Below, one piece after another: positions 29,522 to 38,158 of a stretch of 64,000 bases of DNA (positions within the stretch are counted from its first letter, which is position 1; the number at the start of each line of letters is the position of its first letter). The position numbers were made by a program, and so were the translations under genes. Below the pieces are notes generated by a model that did no database searches, was not told the origin of the DNA, and worked only from the letters and a program-made list of their open reading frames with translations. Origin of the DNA: Bradyrhizobium sp. ISRA464 (GTDB lineage Bacteria > Pseudomonadota > Alphaproteobacteria > Rhizobiales > Xanthobacteraceae); the NCBI RefSeq assembly GCF_029910095.1, contig NZ_CP094526.1, forward strand, positions 2,418,001-2,482,000, read 5' to 3'.

Positions 29522-31030
29522 ATGAAGATGGTTAAGAGCCTTATCCTCGGCTCGGCGGCGGCTCTGGTCGCGGTCGGCGGAGCTCAGGCGGCTGACCTTC
29601 CCGTCAAGGCCAAGGCCATTGAATACGTGAAGGTTTGCTCCCTGTACGGTCCCGGCTTCTACTACATCCCGGGCACCGACACCTGTATCAAGCTGGGCGG
29701 CTACCTGCGCGTGGACGTGCTGGCGAACACCAACTCGGACGACACGGGCAACACGGGTCTTCCGGCCAGCGCGAACAACCGCTTCACGAACGGCTACACT
29801 TGGCGTTCCCGTGAAGACCTGAACATCGATACGCGCACCGCGACCGAGTACGGCGTGCTGCGTACCTTCTTCGATGCGACCTTCACCTGGACCTCGGGCA
29901 GCTACGTCGGCGCCGGTAATGGGTCGACGGCTTACGCGACGGGTGCTGACGCTGTCGCGGGCGGTTCGCTCGGCGTCTACTACGCCTTCATCCAGTTCGC
30001 CGGCTTCACCATCGGTAAGGCGGTGTCGCAGTTCTCGGCTCCGTGGACCAACTATCCGGGCAACAACTACGACGGTCTCGTCGGCGGCGGCGGCACGGTC
30101 ACTGGTGTGAACCAGTTCACCTACACCGCGCAGTTCGGCAACGGCGTGTCGCTGTCTCTGTCGGCTCAGGATCAGACCCAGTACTATCAGGCTGGTGTGA
30201 ACAACCTCGGCGTTCCCGGTGCCCTCGGTTACGGCACCAGCGACTACGCCGGCACGATCGCTCCGGATCTCGTCGCCATGCTGCGTGTCGACCAGGCTTG
30301 GGGCCTGTTCCAGGCGTCGTTCGCGGCGCATGACAACCACGCGGCCTATAACGGTGCCCTCGGAGAGCTGAGCGGTCATCCGGACGACAAGTGGGGCTGG
30401 GCGGGTCAGTTGGCCTTGTCGATCAAGAACATCCCGACCGGGCCTGGCGACACCATCAACATGCAGGGTGTCTACACGGACGGAGCGACCCGTTACAACA
30501 TCCAGGATCTCGCTGGTCAGGCTGGTGCGAACCAGATCTACGGTGGCACCAACATCCCTGGCGTCTACCAGAGCGTCGGTATCGGCTTTGCGCCTGACAC
30601 GGTCTTCGCTCCCGGCATTTCGCAGCAGACGGTCAAGACCTGGGGCTTCCGTGGTGCCTACACCCACAACTGGGATCCCTACTGGAACACCGCTATCTAC
30701 GGTGCTTACGCGCAGGTCATGTACAACGACACGGCTAAGACCCTGCTTTGCGGCGTTGGCGGTGTCGGCGGTACGGTCCGCACGGCTCTCGGTGCCGGCG
30801 TCGTCAACTGCAACCCCGACTACAACATTGCGCAGCTTGGTGTGATCACCCGCTGGACTCCGGTCAAGAACCTGACCTTCTCGGCCGACGTGACCTACAC
30901 TCACCTCGACCAGAAGTACACCGGCGTCGCCGTGGCACCCAACGCTACTGTTGGCAAGCCGGCAGCTCTGTATGAGCTGAAGGATCAGGACACTGTGCTC
31001 CTGCTCCTCCGCGCTCAGCGCAACTGGTAA
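29522..31030 (+). CDS. major outer-membrane porin
   Basis: A 502-residue outer-membrane beta-barrel of the rhizobial porin family. Signal peptide MKMVKSLILGSAAALVAVGGAQA is cleaved before ADLPVKAKAIEYVKVCSLYG. CSLYGPGFYYIPGTDTCIKLGGYLRVDV near residues 38-65 is the family's N-terminal strand with a conserved Cys pair. The rest alternates aromatic, Gly and polar residues and ends in ...LLLLRAQRNW, with the C-terminal aromatic residue needed for barrel assembly. Codon use differs from neighbours, with many C- and T-ending preferred codons typical of a highly expressed gene. GGAGG sits 8 nt before the ATG, and a strong terminator follows. Confidence 0.95.
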   Translation: MKMVKSLILGSAAALVAVGGAQAADLPVKAKAIEYVKVCSLYGPGFYYIPGTDTCIKLGGYLRVDVLANTNSDDTGNTGLPASANNRFTNGYTWRSREDLNIDTRTATEYGVLRTFFDATFTWTSGSYVGAGNGSTAYATGADAVAGGSLGVYYAFIQFAGFTIGKAVSQFSAPWTNYPGNNYDGLVGGGGTVTGVNQFTYTAQFGNGVSLSLSAQDQTQYYQAGVNNLGVPGALGYGTSDYAGTIAPDLVAMLRVDQAWGLFQASFAAHDNHAAYNGALGELSGHPDDKWGWAGQLALSIKNIPTGPGDTINMQGVYTDGATRYNIQDLAGQAGANQIYGGTNIPGVYQSVGIGFAPDTVFAPGISQQTVKTWGFRGAYTHNWDPYWNTAIYGAYAQVMYNDTAKTLLCGVGGVGGTVRTALGAGVVNCNPDYNIAQLGVITRWTPVKNLTFSADVTYTHLDQKYTGVAVAPNATVGKPAALYELKDQDTVLLLLRAQRNW

Positions 31031-31061
31031 TACCGGTTGATCTGATCAGGATCTAACAGAG

Positions 31062-31095
31062 CCCCCGGCGGGAAACCGTCGGGGGTTTGCTTTTT
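31062..31095 (+). terminator. rho-independent terminator of the porin gene
   Basis: A 10-bp stem, CCCCCGGCGG paired with CCGTCGGGGG (one G-T pair), closed by a GAAA tetraloop, followed by TTTGCTTTTT. It lies 32 bp after the porin stop and just before the convergent luciferase-like gene. Confidence 0.93.
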
Positions 31096-31113
31096 GGCCA
31101 CGCCGGCGACGAG

Positions 31114-32148
31114 TCACGACGCCAGCATGTCGCGGACCATCGGCACCACCTTGCGGCCATACAGCTCGATGCTCTTCATCAGCTTCTCGTGCGGCAGCGG
31201 CCCCGCCGAATATTTCAGCTGGAAGCGCGCCAGCCCGAGGGCCTTCACGGTTGCCGCGATCTTGCGTGCAACGGTTTCCGGGCCGCCGACATAGAGCGAT
31301 CCCTGCTCGGCCTCCTGCACGAACTCGTCACGCCCCATCGGCGGCCAGCCGCGCTCCTTGCCGATCCGGTCGCGCATGATTTTGTAGTCGGGCCACAGCT
31401 CCTCCCTGGCCTGGGCGTCGGTCTCCGCGACATAGCCCGGCGAGTGCACGCCGATCGGCTTCGGCTCACGGCCGAACTGGCTGTAGGCGCGCTGGTGCAA
31501 CTCGACATAGGGCGCAAAACGTTTGGGATCGCCGCCGATGATGGCGAGCATCAGCGGCAGATCGTAATGCGCGGCGCGCACCACGGATTCGGGGCTGCCG
31601 CCGACACCGATCCAGGTCTTCAGCCGGCCGTGCTCGATCGGCGGATAGACCGACTGGTTATTGAGCGGCGGACGCAGCTTGCCCTGCCAGCTCACCGGCT
31701 CCTGTTTGAGCAGTTCAGTGAACAGGTCGAGCTTCTCCTCGAACAGGTCGTTGTATTGCCGCAAGTCGAAGCCGAACAAAGGGAACGACTCGGTGAAGGA
31801 GCCGCGGCCGAGGATTACCTCGGCGCGGCCGTTCGAGACCGCATCGACGGTGGCAAAGCGCTGGAACACGCGGATCGGATCGTCCGAGCTCAGCACGGTC
31901 ACCGCCGAACCCAGCCGGATGTTTTTGGTGCGGGAAGCGATCGCCGCCAGCACGGTTTCGGGGGAGGAGATCGCGAAGTCGGCCCGGTGGTGCTCGCCGA
32001 GCCCGATGAAATCGATCCCGAGCTCGTCGGCGAGAACAGCTTCGTCGACGACGTTGCGGATCACCCGGGCATGCGGAAGCGCTGCGCCGGCCGCGTCCTT
32101 GGTGACGTCGCCGAACGTGTCGAGCCCAAATTCGAGGGAGGTGGTCAT
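31114..32148 (-). CDS. LLM class flavin-dependent oxidoreductase
   Basis: A 344-residue TIM-barrel protein of the bacterial luciferase-like monooxygenase family. Typical segments: FIGLGEHHRADFAISSPETVLAAIASRTKNIRLGSAV, then RFATVDAVSNGRAEVILGRGSFTESFPLFG, and GSPESVVRAAHYDLPLMLAIIGG. It would use reduced flavin (FMN or F420-like) to oxidise a small organic substrate. It lies downstream of the TetR/SDR genes on the same strand, 262 bp away, so cotranscription is possible but not clear. Substrate unknown. Confidence 0.9.
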   Translation of the reverse strand: MTTSLEFGLDTFGDVTKDAAGAALPHARVIRNVVDEAVLADELGIDFIGLGEHHRADFAISSPETVLAAIASRTKNIRLGSAVTVLSSDDPIRVFQRFATVDAVSNGRAEVILGRGSFTESFPLFGFDLRQYNDLFEEKLDLFTELLKQEPVSWQGKLRPPLNNQSVYPPIEHGRLKTWIGVGGSPESVVRAAHYDLPLMLAIIGGDPKRFAPYVELHQRAYSQFGREPKPIGVHSPGYVAETDAQAREELWPDYKIMRDRIGKERGWPPMGRDEFVQEAEQGSLYVGGPETVARKIAATVKALGLARFQLKYSAGPLPHEKLMKSIELYGRKVVPMVRDMLAS

Positions 32149-32410
32149 CGGTCAATCCAGTTGTCGGCGTGGCGGGCATCCGCCACGGGCCGCCAACCGC
32201 GCACGAGTAGGGGAGATCGGCCTGCGGCAGCGTGTCCGCAAGCCCGGCGCGATGGCGGCTTCGGTTGGGATGGGGAGCAGCTAATGGCAGTTCGCCGCCG
32301 GACAAGGCAGCGCCGCGAAATGCTGGGTTTCCGCGTGTCGCAGGCGCGTGGCCGGCGACAGGCCGCCTTACGTCAGTCCAGGACGACCGGATCGGCGTCG
32401 CCGGCAGCCG

Positions 32411-33169
32411 TCAGAACGACTCCGCCCATGGCCGCAGGTCGAGCTCAAGCGTCCAGGCGCTGCGATGCTGGTGGTGCAGCACCCAATACGCATCCGCGAT
32501 GGCCGCGATGTTGAGCAGCCCGTCCGGTCCACGGTCCTCCTTCAACTGCGGCCGCACGCTGAGCAAGCGATCACCCTCGATGCCGCCATCGATGACGACG
32601 TGGCCGACATGGATGCCCTGCGGCCCGAACTCGCGCGCCACGCTCTGCGCCAGCGCGCGGAGTGCGGCCTTGGCTGCGGCGAACGGCGCGTAGTTGGCCT
32701 TGCCGCGCAGCGAGCCGCTTGCGCCGGTGAACACCAGCGTGCCGCCGCCGCGCTTCAGCAGCGCCGGGATTGCCGCCTGTGCCAGCTGGAAACCGCCGAG
32801 CGTGTGCTCGCGCCAATGCTCCTCGAAGCGTTGTGCGCTGACCTTGAGGAACGGCGCGGGCCGGTTGGAGCCGGCATTGTGCACGGCCATGGCGAGCGGT
32901 GCGAGCTGCTCGGTCACCTCGACGAAGCGGGCAACATCCGTCGCCGTGGATGCATCGCCAACCACGTGAGCGACCTTCGCCCCGGTTGCGGCAAGCTCGG
33001 CCGCAGTCGCGGCCAACTTGTCGGCATTACGGCCGGCAATTGCAACGGGATAACCGCCGGCGGCAAAGCGACGCGCAATCGCGGCGCCGAGCCCGTTCGA
33101 CGCACCGACGCCTGCAATCAACACGCTGCCCTGCACGGCGGCCGGCTCGAGGATGGATCGATCATTCAT
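32411..33169 (-). CDS. SDR family oxidoreductase, atypical active site
   Basis: A 252-residue short-chain dehydrogenase fold. The nucleotide loop is GVGASNGLGAAIARRFA and the NAG motif is VHNAGSNRP. At the catalytic position the sequence reads GKANYAPFAAAKAALRAL: the Lys is present, but Phe occupies the place four residues before it where Tyr is usual, as in some other members of this subgroup. C-terminal GIHVGHVVIDGGIEGDR is normal. It lies 38 bp downstream of a tetR gene and is probably cotranscribed with it. Catalysis by a different residue or loss of activity are both possible. Confidence 0.85.
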   Translation of the reverse strand: MNDRSILEPAAVQGSVLIAGVGASNGLGAAIARRFAAGGYPVAIAGRNADKLAATAAELAATGAKVAHVVGDASTATDVARFVEVTEQLAPLAMAVHNAGSNRPAPFLKVSAQRFEEHWREHTLGGFQLAQAAIPALLKRGGGTLVFTGASGSLRGKANYAPFAAAKAALRALAQSVAREFGPQGIHVGHVVIDGGIEGDRLLSVRPQLKEDRGPDGLLNIAAIADAYWVLHHQHRSAWTLELDLRPWAESF

Positions 33170-33207
33170 TGCTCACTCCACCGGCTCGGCCCGCGTCGCG
33201 GGCCTGT

Positions 33208-33777
33208 TCATTCGTTCGACGCCATCGCGACGACGCCGTCGCGCACCGTGCGCAGGACGGCATCGGACCGCTTCTGGTCCGTGATCACCCGCGAGATTGC
33301 GAGCGCGCCGACCATCGCACTGACGGCCATCGTCGCGCGGGTATCGTCGTCGTCGCCGAGCACCTGTGCGACCTTGGCGATGAACGCCTCGATATGCGGC
33401 TCCATCACCGCGCGGCACTCTTCGTCGGCGCGGCCGACGTCCGAGATCAATGCGGCAATCGCGCAGCCGGATTTGCGGGCGTCGCGATGTGTGCGGCTCA
33501 GGTAGCTCCGGGCCATCGAACTCAGGCTGACCTGCCTGTCGGGATCGCGTGATGCGCGCGCCGCGGCTTCACCGGCGGCCAGTGCTTGTTCCAGGGCTGC
33601 TGCGATCAGGTCGGAGCGCGAAGCGAAGTGCCCGTAAAAGCCGCCGTGGGTGAGATTCACCTTCTGCATCAGGCTGCCGATGCTGATGGCGTCCAGTCCC
33701 TTGTCACGGATCTGCGTCGCGGCCTCGTTCAGTATCCGCTCGCGACTCCTGGCCTTGTCGGCCTGGGAATGGCCCAT
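33208..33777 (-). CDS. TetR/AcrR family transcriptional regulator
   Basis: A 189-residue repressor. The N-terminal helix-turn-helix is RERILNEAATQIRDKGLDAISIGSLMQKVNLTHGGFYGHFASRSDLIAAAL, with the GFYGHF recognition-helix end typical of TetR. The C-terminal ligand domain resembles the TetR_C subgroup common in proteobacteria. It reads divergently from a crotonase gene, and a near-perfect 36-bp inverted repeat sits in the 108-bp gap between them. It probably represses itself, the SDR gene behind it and the divergent gene; the inducer is unknown. Confidence 0.9.
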   Translation of the reverse strand: MGHSQADKARSRERILNEAATQIRDKGLDAISIGSLMQKVNLTHGGFYGHFASRSDLIAAALEQALAAGEAAARASRDPDRQVSLSSMARSYLSRTHRDARKSGCAIAALISDVGRADEECRAVMEPHIEAFIAKVAQVLGDDDDTRATMAVSAMVGALAISRVITDQKRSDAVLRTVRDGVVAMASNE

Positions 33778-33824
33778 CTTGCGTCACCCTCGGCAATTTG
33801 ACTCTTCATCAAGATTATGACCAT

Positions 33825-33860
33825 CATACATCTGGATGACAAGCATCATCCAGAATTATG
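33825..33860. promoter_or_regulatory. probable TetR operator
   Basis: Two 15-bp half-sites, CATACATCTGGATGA and TCATCCAGAATTATG, form an inverted repeat matching at 13 of 15 positions (the inner 9 perfectly) around a 6-bp spacer. It sits between the divergent tetR and enoyl-CoA hydratase genes, the expected place for a TetR-family binding site. Assignment is by position and symmetry only. Confidence 0.75.
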
Positions 33861-33885
33861 CGGGTCACAAGAATGGGAGGAACCG

Positions 33886-34674
33886 ATGTCTGGCAGCGCG
33901 AGCGAAGGGCGGGTCCGTCACGAACGGCATGACCGAATCCTGAAGATCGTCATCGACAATCCCGCGAAGAAGAACGCGTTCAGCCCGGAGATGATGGCGG
34001 AGCTGTCGGACGCGCTCACGCTGCTCGACAACGACGAAAGTCTCTGGGTCGGCGTGCTCTGCGCGGCCGGAGACAATTTCACGGCCGGCCTCGACATGCC
34101 GAAATTCTTCGGTCCGACCGCGACGCGCAAGCCGTTGCCGGAAGGCAATGTCGATCCGTTCGGGCTCTCGAAGCGATGCCGGAAGCCGATCGTCACCGCG
34201 GTGCAGGGCATCGTGTTCACGGTGGGCATCGAGATGATGCTGGCGGGCGACATCGTTGTCGCCGCCGATGATTGTCGCTTCTGCCAGATGGAGGCAAAGC
34301 GCGGGATCGCACCGCTGGCGGGCGCGCATTTCCGCTACATCAGCCGCGCAGGGTGAGGTGATGCGATGTACCATCTCCTGCTGTGCGACGAGTTCTCGGC
34401 GGCTGAAGCGCATCGGATCGGCCTCGTGCAGGAAGTCGTGCCGGCGGGACAGCAGGTCGAGCGCGCGATGGCGCTAGCCGAAATCATCGCACGGAACGCG
34501 CCGCTCGGGATCCAGGTGACGAAGGAAGCGGGCCGCAAGTTCATCGAGGCCGGCGAGCAGGCCGCGATTGCGATCATTCCGCAGGTCCGCGAACGCGTGC
34601 TCAACACCGCCGACGCGGCCGAGGGTATCAGGTCGTTTGTGGAGCGCCGCGCCGCCGTGTTCCAGGGCCGCTAG
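33886..34674 (+). pseudogene. enoyl-CoA hydratase/isomerase, interrupted by an in-frame stop
   Basis: A crotonase of about 262 residues. It starts MSGSASEGRVRHERHDRILK after a GGGAGG site and has DNPAKKNAFSPEMMAEL, AGDNFTAGLDMPKFFG and VQGIVFTVGIEMMLAGDIVVA. At 34354 the frame meets TGA, then continues in the same frame as GDAMYHLLLCDEFSAAEAHRIGLVQEVV to 34674. The context RYISRAG-stop-GDAMYHL strongly suggests an original Trp codon (TGG to TGA). Because this is a substitution in frame and not an indel, it is more likely a genuine nonsense mutation than a sequencing slip. Reinitiation at the ATG at 34366 could give only the C-terminal third. Confidence 0.85.
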
Positions 34675-34855
34675 CTGCGTTCACGATACGTGCCCGACAA
34701 AGTGTGGTTGTGGCAATGATGTCGCACCCGCCGCCTTTCGATCATGACGGCATTGCGACGACTCTTGTCGAGATTCATCGAATCAGGGAGACTCGAATCC
34801 ATTATTTAAATTCTACTTCATCCTGCTTTGGCTCAAGCGTCCGGTATGGATTCGC

Positions 34856-35707
34856 ATGACAAACGCACGTGTAATTGTCGTAGGAAACAACAAAGGCGGC
34901 TCGGGCAAATCGACGATTGCCATGCATGTCGCCATCGCGCTGATCAAGGCGGGGCAGCGCGTCGCCACCATCGATCTCGACAACAAGCAGAAGTCGCTTA
35001 CGCACTACGTCGATAATCGGCGGGATTGGGCGCGGGAAGCGTCGCTGGACCTCGACGGTCCGACGCATATGTGCTTCGAGACGGTGAACGGAAGGACCAG
35101 CGAGGTCGAGACACTCGGGCGCAGCGCGCTTGCCGAGATCGTCGAGCGGCTCAGCAGGTCGCATGATTTCGTCGTCGTCGACTGCCCCGGTCACGACACC
35201 TACCTGACCTCGTTCACACATTCGCTGGCGAGTACGCTGATCACGCCGCTGAATGACAGCTTCCTCGATTTCGATGTGCTCGGGACTGTCGACCCGAACG
35301 ATTTCAGGGTGACCGGCATCAGCCATTATTCGAAGATGGTGGAGGAGGCGCGGCGCGCGCGCAGTGCCAATGATCAGCCGGCGTTCGAGTGGGTGGTGTT
35401 GCGCAATCGCCTGTCCACGCTCGGCTCGCGCAACAAGCGCCTGGTCGGCGACGCCCTGAGCGAACTGTCGAAGACGCTGAACTTCCGCCTCGTCGATGGA
35501 TTGGCCGAGCGGGTGATCTTCCGCGAATTCTATCCGCGCGGATTGACGGCGGTCGACGATATCAGCCAACTCGCGCCCGGAGCGCGTCCAACGATGTCGC
35601 ATGTCACGGCGCGGCTCGAAATGGAGCGGCTGATGACGGCGATCATGCTCAGCCATCGGATTGCGGGACCGCCGGAGACCTCCGACGCCGACCGCAGCGC
35701 CGCGTAA
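34856..35707 (+). CDS. mipZ: ParA-like division-plane ATPase MipZ
   Basis: A 283-residue P-loop ATPase of the MipZ branch of the ParA/MinD superfamily. The deviant Walker A is VVGNNKGGSGKSTIAMHVA, IDLDNKQKSLTHYVDNRR follows, the Walker B region is VVVDCPGHDTYLTSF, and MipZ-specific TPLNDSFLDFDVLGTVDPNDF and WVVLRNRLSTLGSRNKRL are present. In alphaproteobacteria MipZ forms a gradient from ParB-bound origins and inhibits FtsZ assembly away from midcell. Cell-division or partition partners are not adjacent. Bradyrhizobium-type genomes may carry more than one copy, so whether this is the main one is unknown. Confidence 0.92.
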   Translation: MTNARVIVVGNNKGGSGKSTIAMHVAIALIKAGQRVATIDLDNKQKSLTHYVDNRRDWAREASLDLDGPTHMCFETVNGRTSEVETLGRSALAEIVERLSRSHDFVVVDCPGHDTYLTSFTHSLASTLITPLNDSFLDFDVLGTVDPNDFRVTGISHYSKMVEEARRARSANDQPAFEWVVLRNRLSTLGSRNKRLVGDALSELSKTLNFRLVDGLAERVIFREFYPRGLTAVDDISQLAPGARPTMSHVTARLEMERLMTAIMLSHRIAGPPETSDADRSAA

Positions 35708-35719
35708 GGCATCCGGTCG

Positions 35720-37234
35720 CTACGGACAGTCCGCATTCCCAGCCTTGGCTACGACCAGGAATGTGATCGTTGCCGGCGCGAACAAGATCGTTCCCGCGGC
35801 GGTCGCTTCGCCGGTGAGCGGCGGGACCTGGTCCGAGGCATCCAGCGCCAGTGTCGTTCGATTGAGCCGAACCGAGCCGGCAGCGAGATTGTCGCTCGCC
35901 AGCGTGTAGCGTTGCGCGGCCACCGGCAACACCAGTCCACTCGGCTTGTTGCGGTCGTTGTTGATGACGAGCAGGGCGACGCCGCCCGGCGTGTCGCGCG
36001 CGCAATGGGCGTAGACATGGAAGCCGGGGCGCGCTGCGATACCGGGATCCAGCACGGTCGTTCCCATCAATCGCCGCCACAGCAGTGCGGCCCAATAGTT
36101 CGGCCGCGGCAGATGGGTATGCTCGTCGAGCAGCCCATAATCGCTTGCGGCGAGCGTGTTGTGCATCACCACCCGGACGCCGGCCCTCGCCAGCCGCCCG
36201 AGCTGATCGAGGTAGCGGAACGTATCGGTGAAGGTAGCGGCCCAGCGGTTGCCGCCGCATGCCGTCTCTCCGGTCTCGGTCAGCCAGATCGGCTTGCCCG
36301 GTGCGAGGCGATCGCGCAGCGCCTTGTAGAAGGCAAGCGTCTTGCCGGTTCTGGACAGCCATTCGTCCGACAATGCGGCCTCCGGTGTGCGATCGCCGGC
36401 GCATCGGGCCGACAGCGCACCATAGTGATGATAGGAAATCGCATCGACGCCTGGTGCCGCCGCCGCGAAAAGCGCCGCGGCGTCGGCGCCGGTGCCGGCC
36501 GTGCCCGGGCCGAGGATGGTGACATCAGGCGCTGCGCTCTTCATGAAAGCGTGGAACGTGGCGAAGTCCCGGCCGTAGGCCGCAGCATCGTAGCCGCGAG
36601 GGGCGCCGCCGATCGCCGGAAGATCGGGCTCGTTCATGAATTCAGTCGCGGCGAGATGTCCACCGATGGATCGGGTGAAGGCGAGCAGCTGTCGGGCTTG
36701 CTGCGATGTCCAGCGACCGTTGGCATCCCGTGTGCCGGCGCTGATCGCGAATGACGTGACGATCGGCGCGTCGACAGTGCGTGAGAAGTCGATGACGTCG
36801 CGCCATTGCTGCCGTGTGAGAACGCCCTTGAAGCCCGCAGGCGGCGCGGATGGTGGGGTGTCTGTATCTGCAAAGAACGTGCTGTTGGCCCAGGTCCCGC
36901 TGACGCGGAGATAGGCGGGAGCCAGCGCCGCGGCGAGCCTTCGCAGCCTGACATCGTGGAGATCAATCGGGGCGCGCGCGGCGAACCGGTCGGCCTTTGC
37001 GGGGGTTTGCACATCGGCTGCGGCGTAGGGCCTCCAGAACCGTCCGCCGGTTACCTCGACCATCTCGATGTTGTAGGACTGGAAGCGCGCGTCGACGGTC
37101 GCAACGCGCGGCATGGTCGCGACATTCAGCGTCAGCTCCGCTGCGTGTGCTCTTGTGCACGCGAAGACCGCCGTGATCGCGGCGACGATGCACGCGAAGC
37201 ATCGGAGCGATTGGGTTCGACCATGCGCGCGCAA
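35720..37234 (-). CDS. secreted glycoside hydrolase (GH79/clan-A-like)
   Basis: A 504-residue exported protein. It starts with a TTG at 37234 just after GAGGA, and its signal peptide is CFACIVAAITAVFACTRAHA. A TIM-barrel glycosidase domain follows, with LAATEFMNEPDLPAIG near residue 195 (Asn-Glu pair of a clan-A acid/base) and IWLTETGETACGG near residue 310 as the likely nucleophile Glu. A C-terminal beta domain begins around residue 420. The overall pattern resembles the heparanase/beta-glucuronidase family GH79, but the exact family and substrate are inferred. It is the last gene of the leftward LacI-controlled cluster, 60 bp after the epimerase gene. Confidence 0.8.
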   Translation of the reverse strand: MRAHGRTQSLRCFACIVAAITAVFACTRAHAAELTLNVATMPRVATVDARFQSYNIEMVEVTGGRFWRPYAAADVQTPAKADRFAARAPIDLHDVRLRRLAAALAPAYLRVSGTWANSTFFADTDTPPSAPPAGFKGVLTRQQWRDVIDFSRTVDAPIVTSFAISAGTRDANGRWTSQQARQLLAFTRSIGGHLAATEFMNEPDLPAIGGAPRGYDAAAYGRDFATFHAFMKSAAPDVTILGPGTAGTGADAAALFAAAAPGVDAISYHHYGALSARCAGDRTPEAALSDEWLSRTGKTLAFYKALRDRLAPGKPIWLTETGETACGGNRWAATFTDTFRYLDQLGRLARAGVRVVMHNTLAASDYGLLDEHTHLPRPNYWAALLWRRLMGTTVLDPGIAARPGFHVYAHCARDTPGGVALLVINNDRNKPSGLVLPVAAQRYTLASDNLAAGSVRLNRTTLALDASDQVPPLTGEATAAGTILFAPATITFLVVAKAGNADCP

Positions 37235-37294
37235 GGGTCCTCGCAGCGTCCGGAATTCCGGTTCGTGTCAGGATGCCGCTGGGGTGACGTGGAA

Positions 37295-38155
37295 TCAACG
37301 TAAGCGTTGGTCCTGTGGCTCGTTCGCGATGCGATCCCAGAGCGTGCGGATCATGTCTTTCATGACCAGCGCGTCCTGCCAGCGGTTGGACAGTTCCCGG
37401 CCGTCCGGCCCGGTGATCGCGTAGGGCGGAGGACCGAGCTCGCAGAGAAAGGTCAGCGTCGCATCGGGGCCGGCGCGTTTCCGCCAGGAGCGGATGGCGT
37501 AGTCCCACCAGCCCATGAACAGGGAGACCCAGCCCCGATGTTGCGGAAAGCCAAGCGAGATCTGCACCTGCTCGCGGCTCGCGATGCGGCCGTGGATGCC
37601 CCAGGCGTTGTCGAGGATGCGATGGATCAGCGCGTGGTTGACGTCGTCGACCGGCCAAGCAAATTCGCGGCCGACCAGGTAGTGTGAAAGATCAGCGGTC
37701 AGGCGCAGATCGGGAAAGCGGTCGAGCAGGTCGAGCGTGAAGAACAGATCGGTCGTCATGCGGTCGCGGTGGGTTTCGACATGCACCGCAATGTCCGCCC
37801 GCTCGCCAAGCCGCCGCCAGCCTTCGAGCAGGGGAATGCAATCCGCAAGCCGCCGCGGGCGGACATCCGGCTGCAGGTTGACGTGATCGGCGCCGAGCTG
37901 GGCCACCAGCTCGAGCACCGGCTTCAAATCATCGACCGTCTTCGGATAGCACTGCGCCTGCCAGATCATGCCGTGCGCGCGAAGGAAGCTCGTGACTTCA
38001 CGCGCGAAGGACGGATCGATGAAACGCACGCCGGCGCCGTCAAACCCGGCGTCGCGGATCATCGCGAGCTGGGTCTGCAACGGCCATTCCGGCTCATCGG
38101 CCACCCGCCGCTCCATCGCCCAGAGCGACTGCAGGACGCGAAGCTGTTGCGCCAT
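37295..38155 (-). CDS. TIM-barrel sugar isomerase/epimerase-like protein
   Basis: A 286-residue xylose-isomerase-like TIM barrel (AP-endonuclease family 2). Recognisable segments are MIRDAGFDGAGVRFID, LELVAQLGADHVNLQPDV, IAVHVETHRDRMTTDLFFTLDLLDRFPDLRLTADLSHYLVGRE, and GIHGRIASREQVQISLG, which supply the acidic and His metal ligands. Enzymes of this fold isomerise or epimerise sugars and inositols. The gene starts 3 bp after the MFS transporter stop, so the two are co-translated. The substrate is probably what the transporter imports. Confidence 0.85.
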   Translation of the reverse strand: MAQQLRVLQSLWAMERRVADEPEWPLQTQLAMIRDAGFDGAGVRFIDPSFAREVTSFLRAHGMIWQAQCYPKTVDDLKPVLELVAQLGADHVNLQPDVRPRRLADCIPLLEGWRRLGERADIAVHVETHRDRMTTDLFFTLDLLDRFPDLRLTADLSHYLVGREFAWPVDDVNHALIHRILDNAWGIHGRIASREQVQISLGFPQHRGWVSLFMGWWDYAIRSWRKRAGPDATLTFLCELGPPPYAITGPDGRELSNRWQDALVMKDMIRTLWDRIANEPQDQRLR

Positions 38156-38158
38156 GGA

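Noticed and set aside
34366..34674. Separate small crotonase-like gene
   Set aside because: It is in frame with the upstream part and continues its fold directly after a single TGA, so it is the second half of one broken gene.
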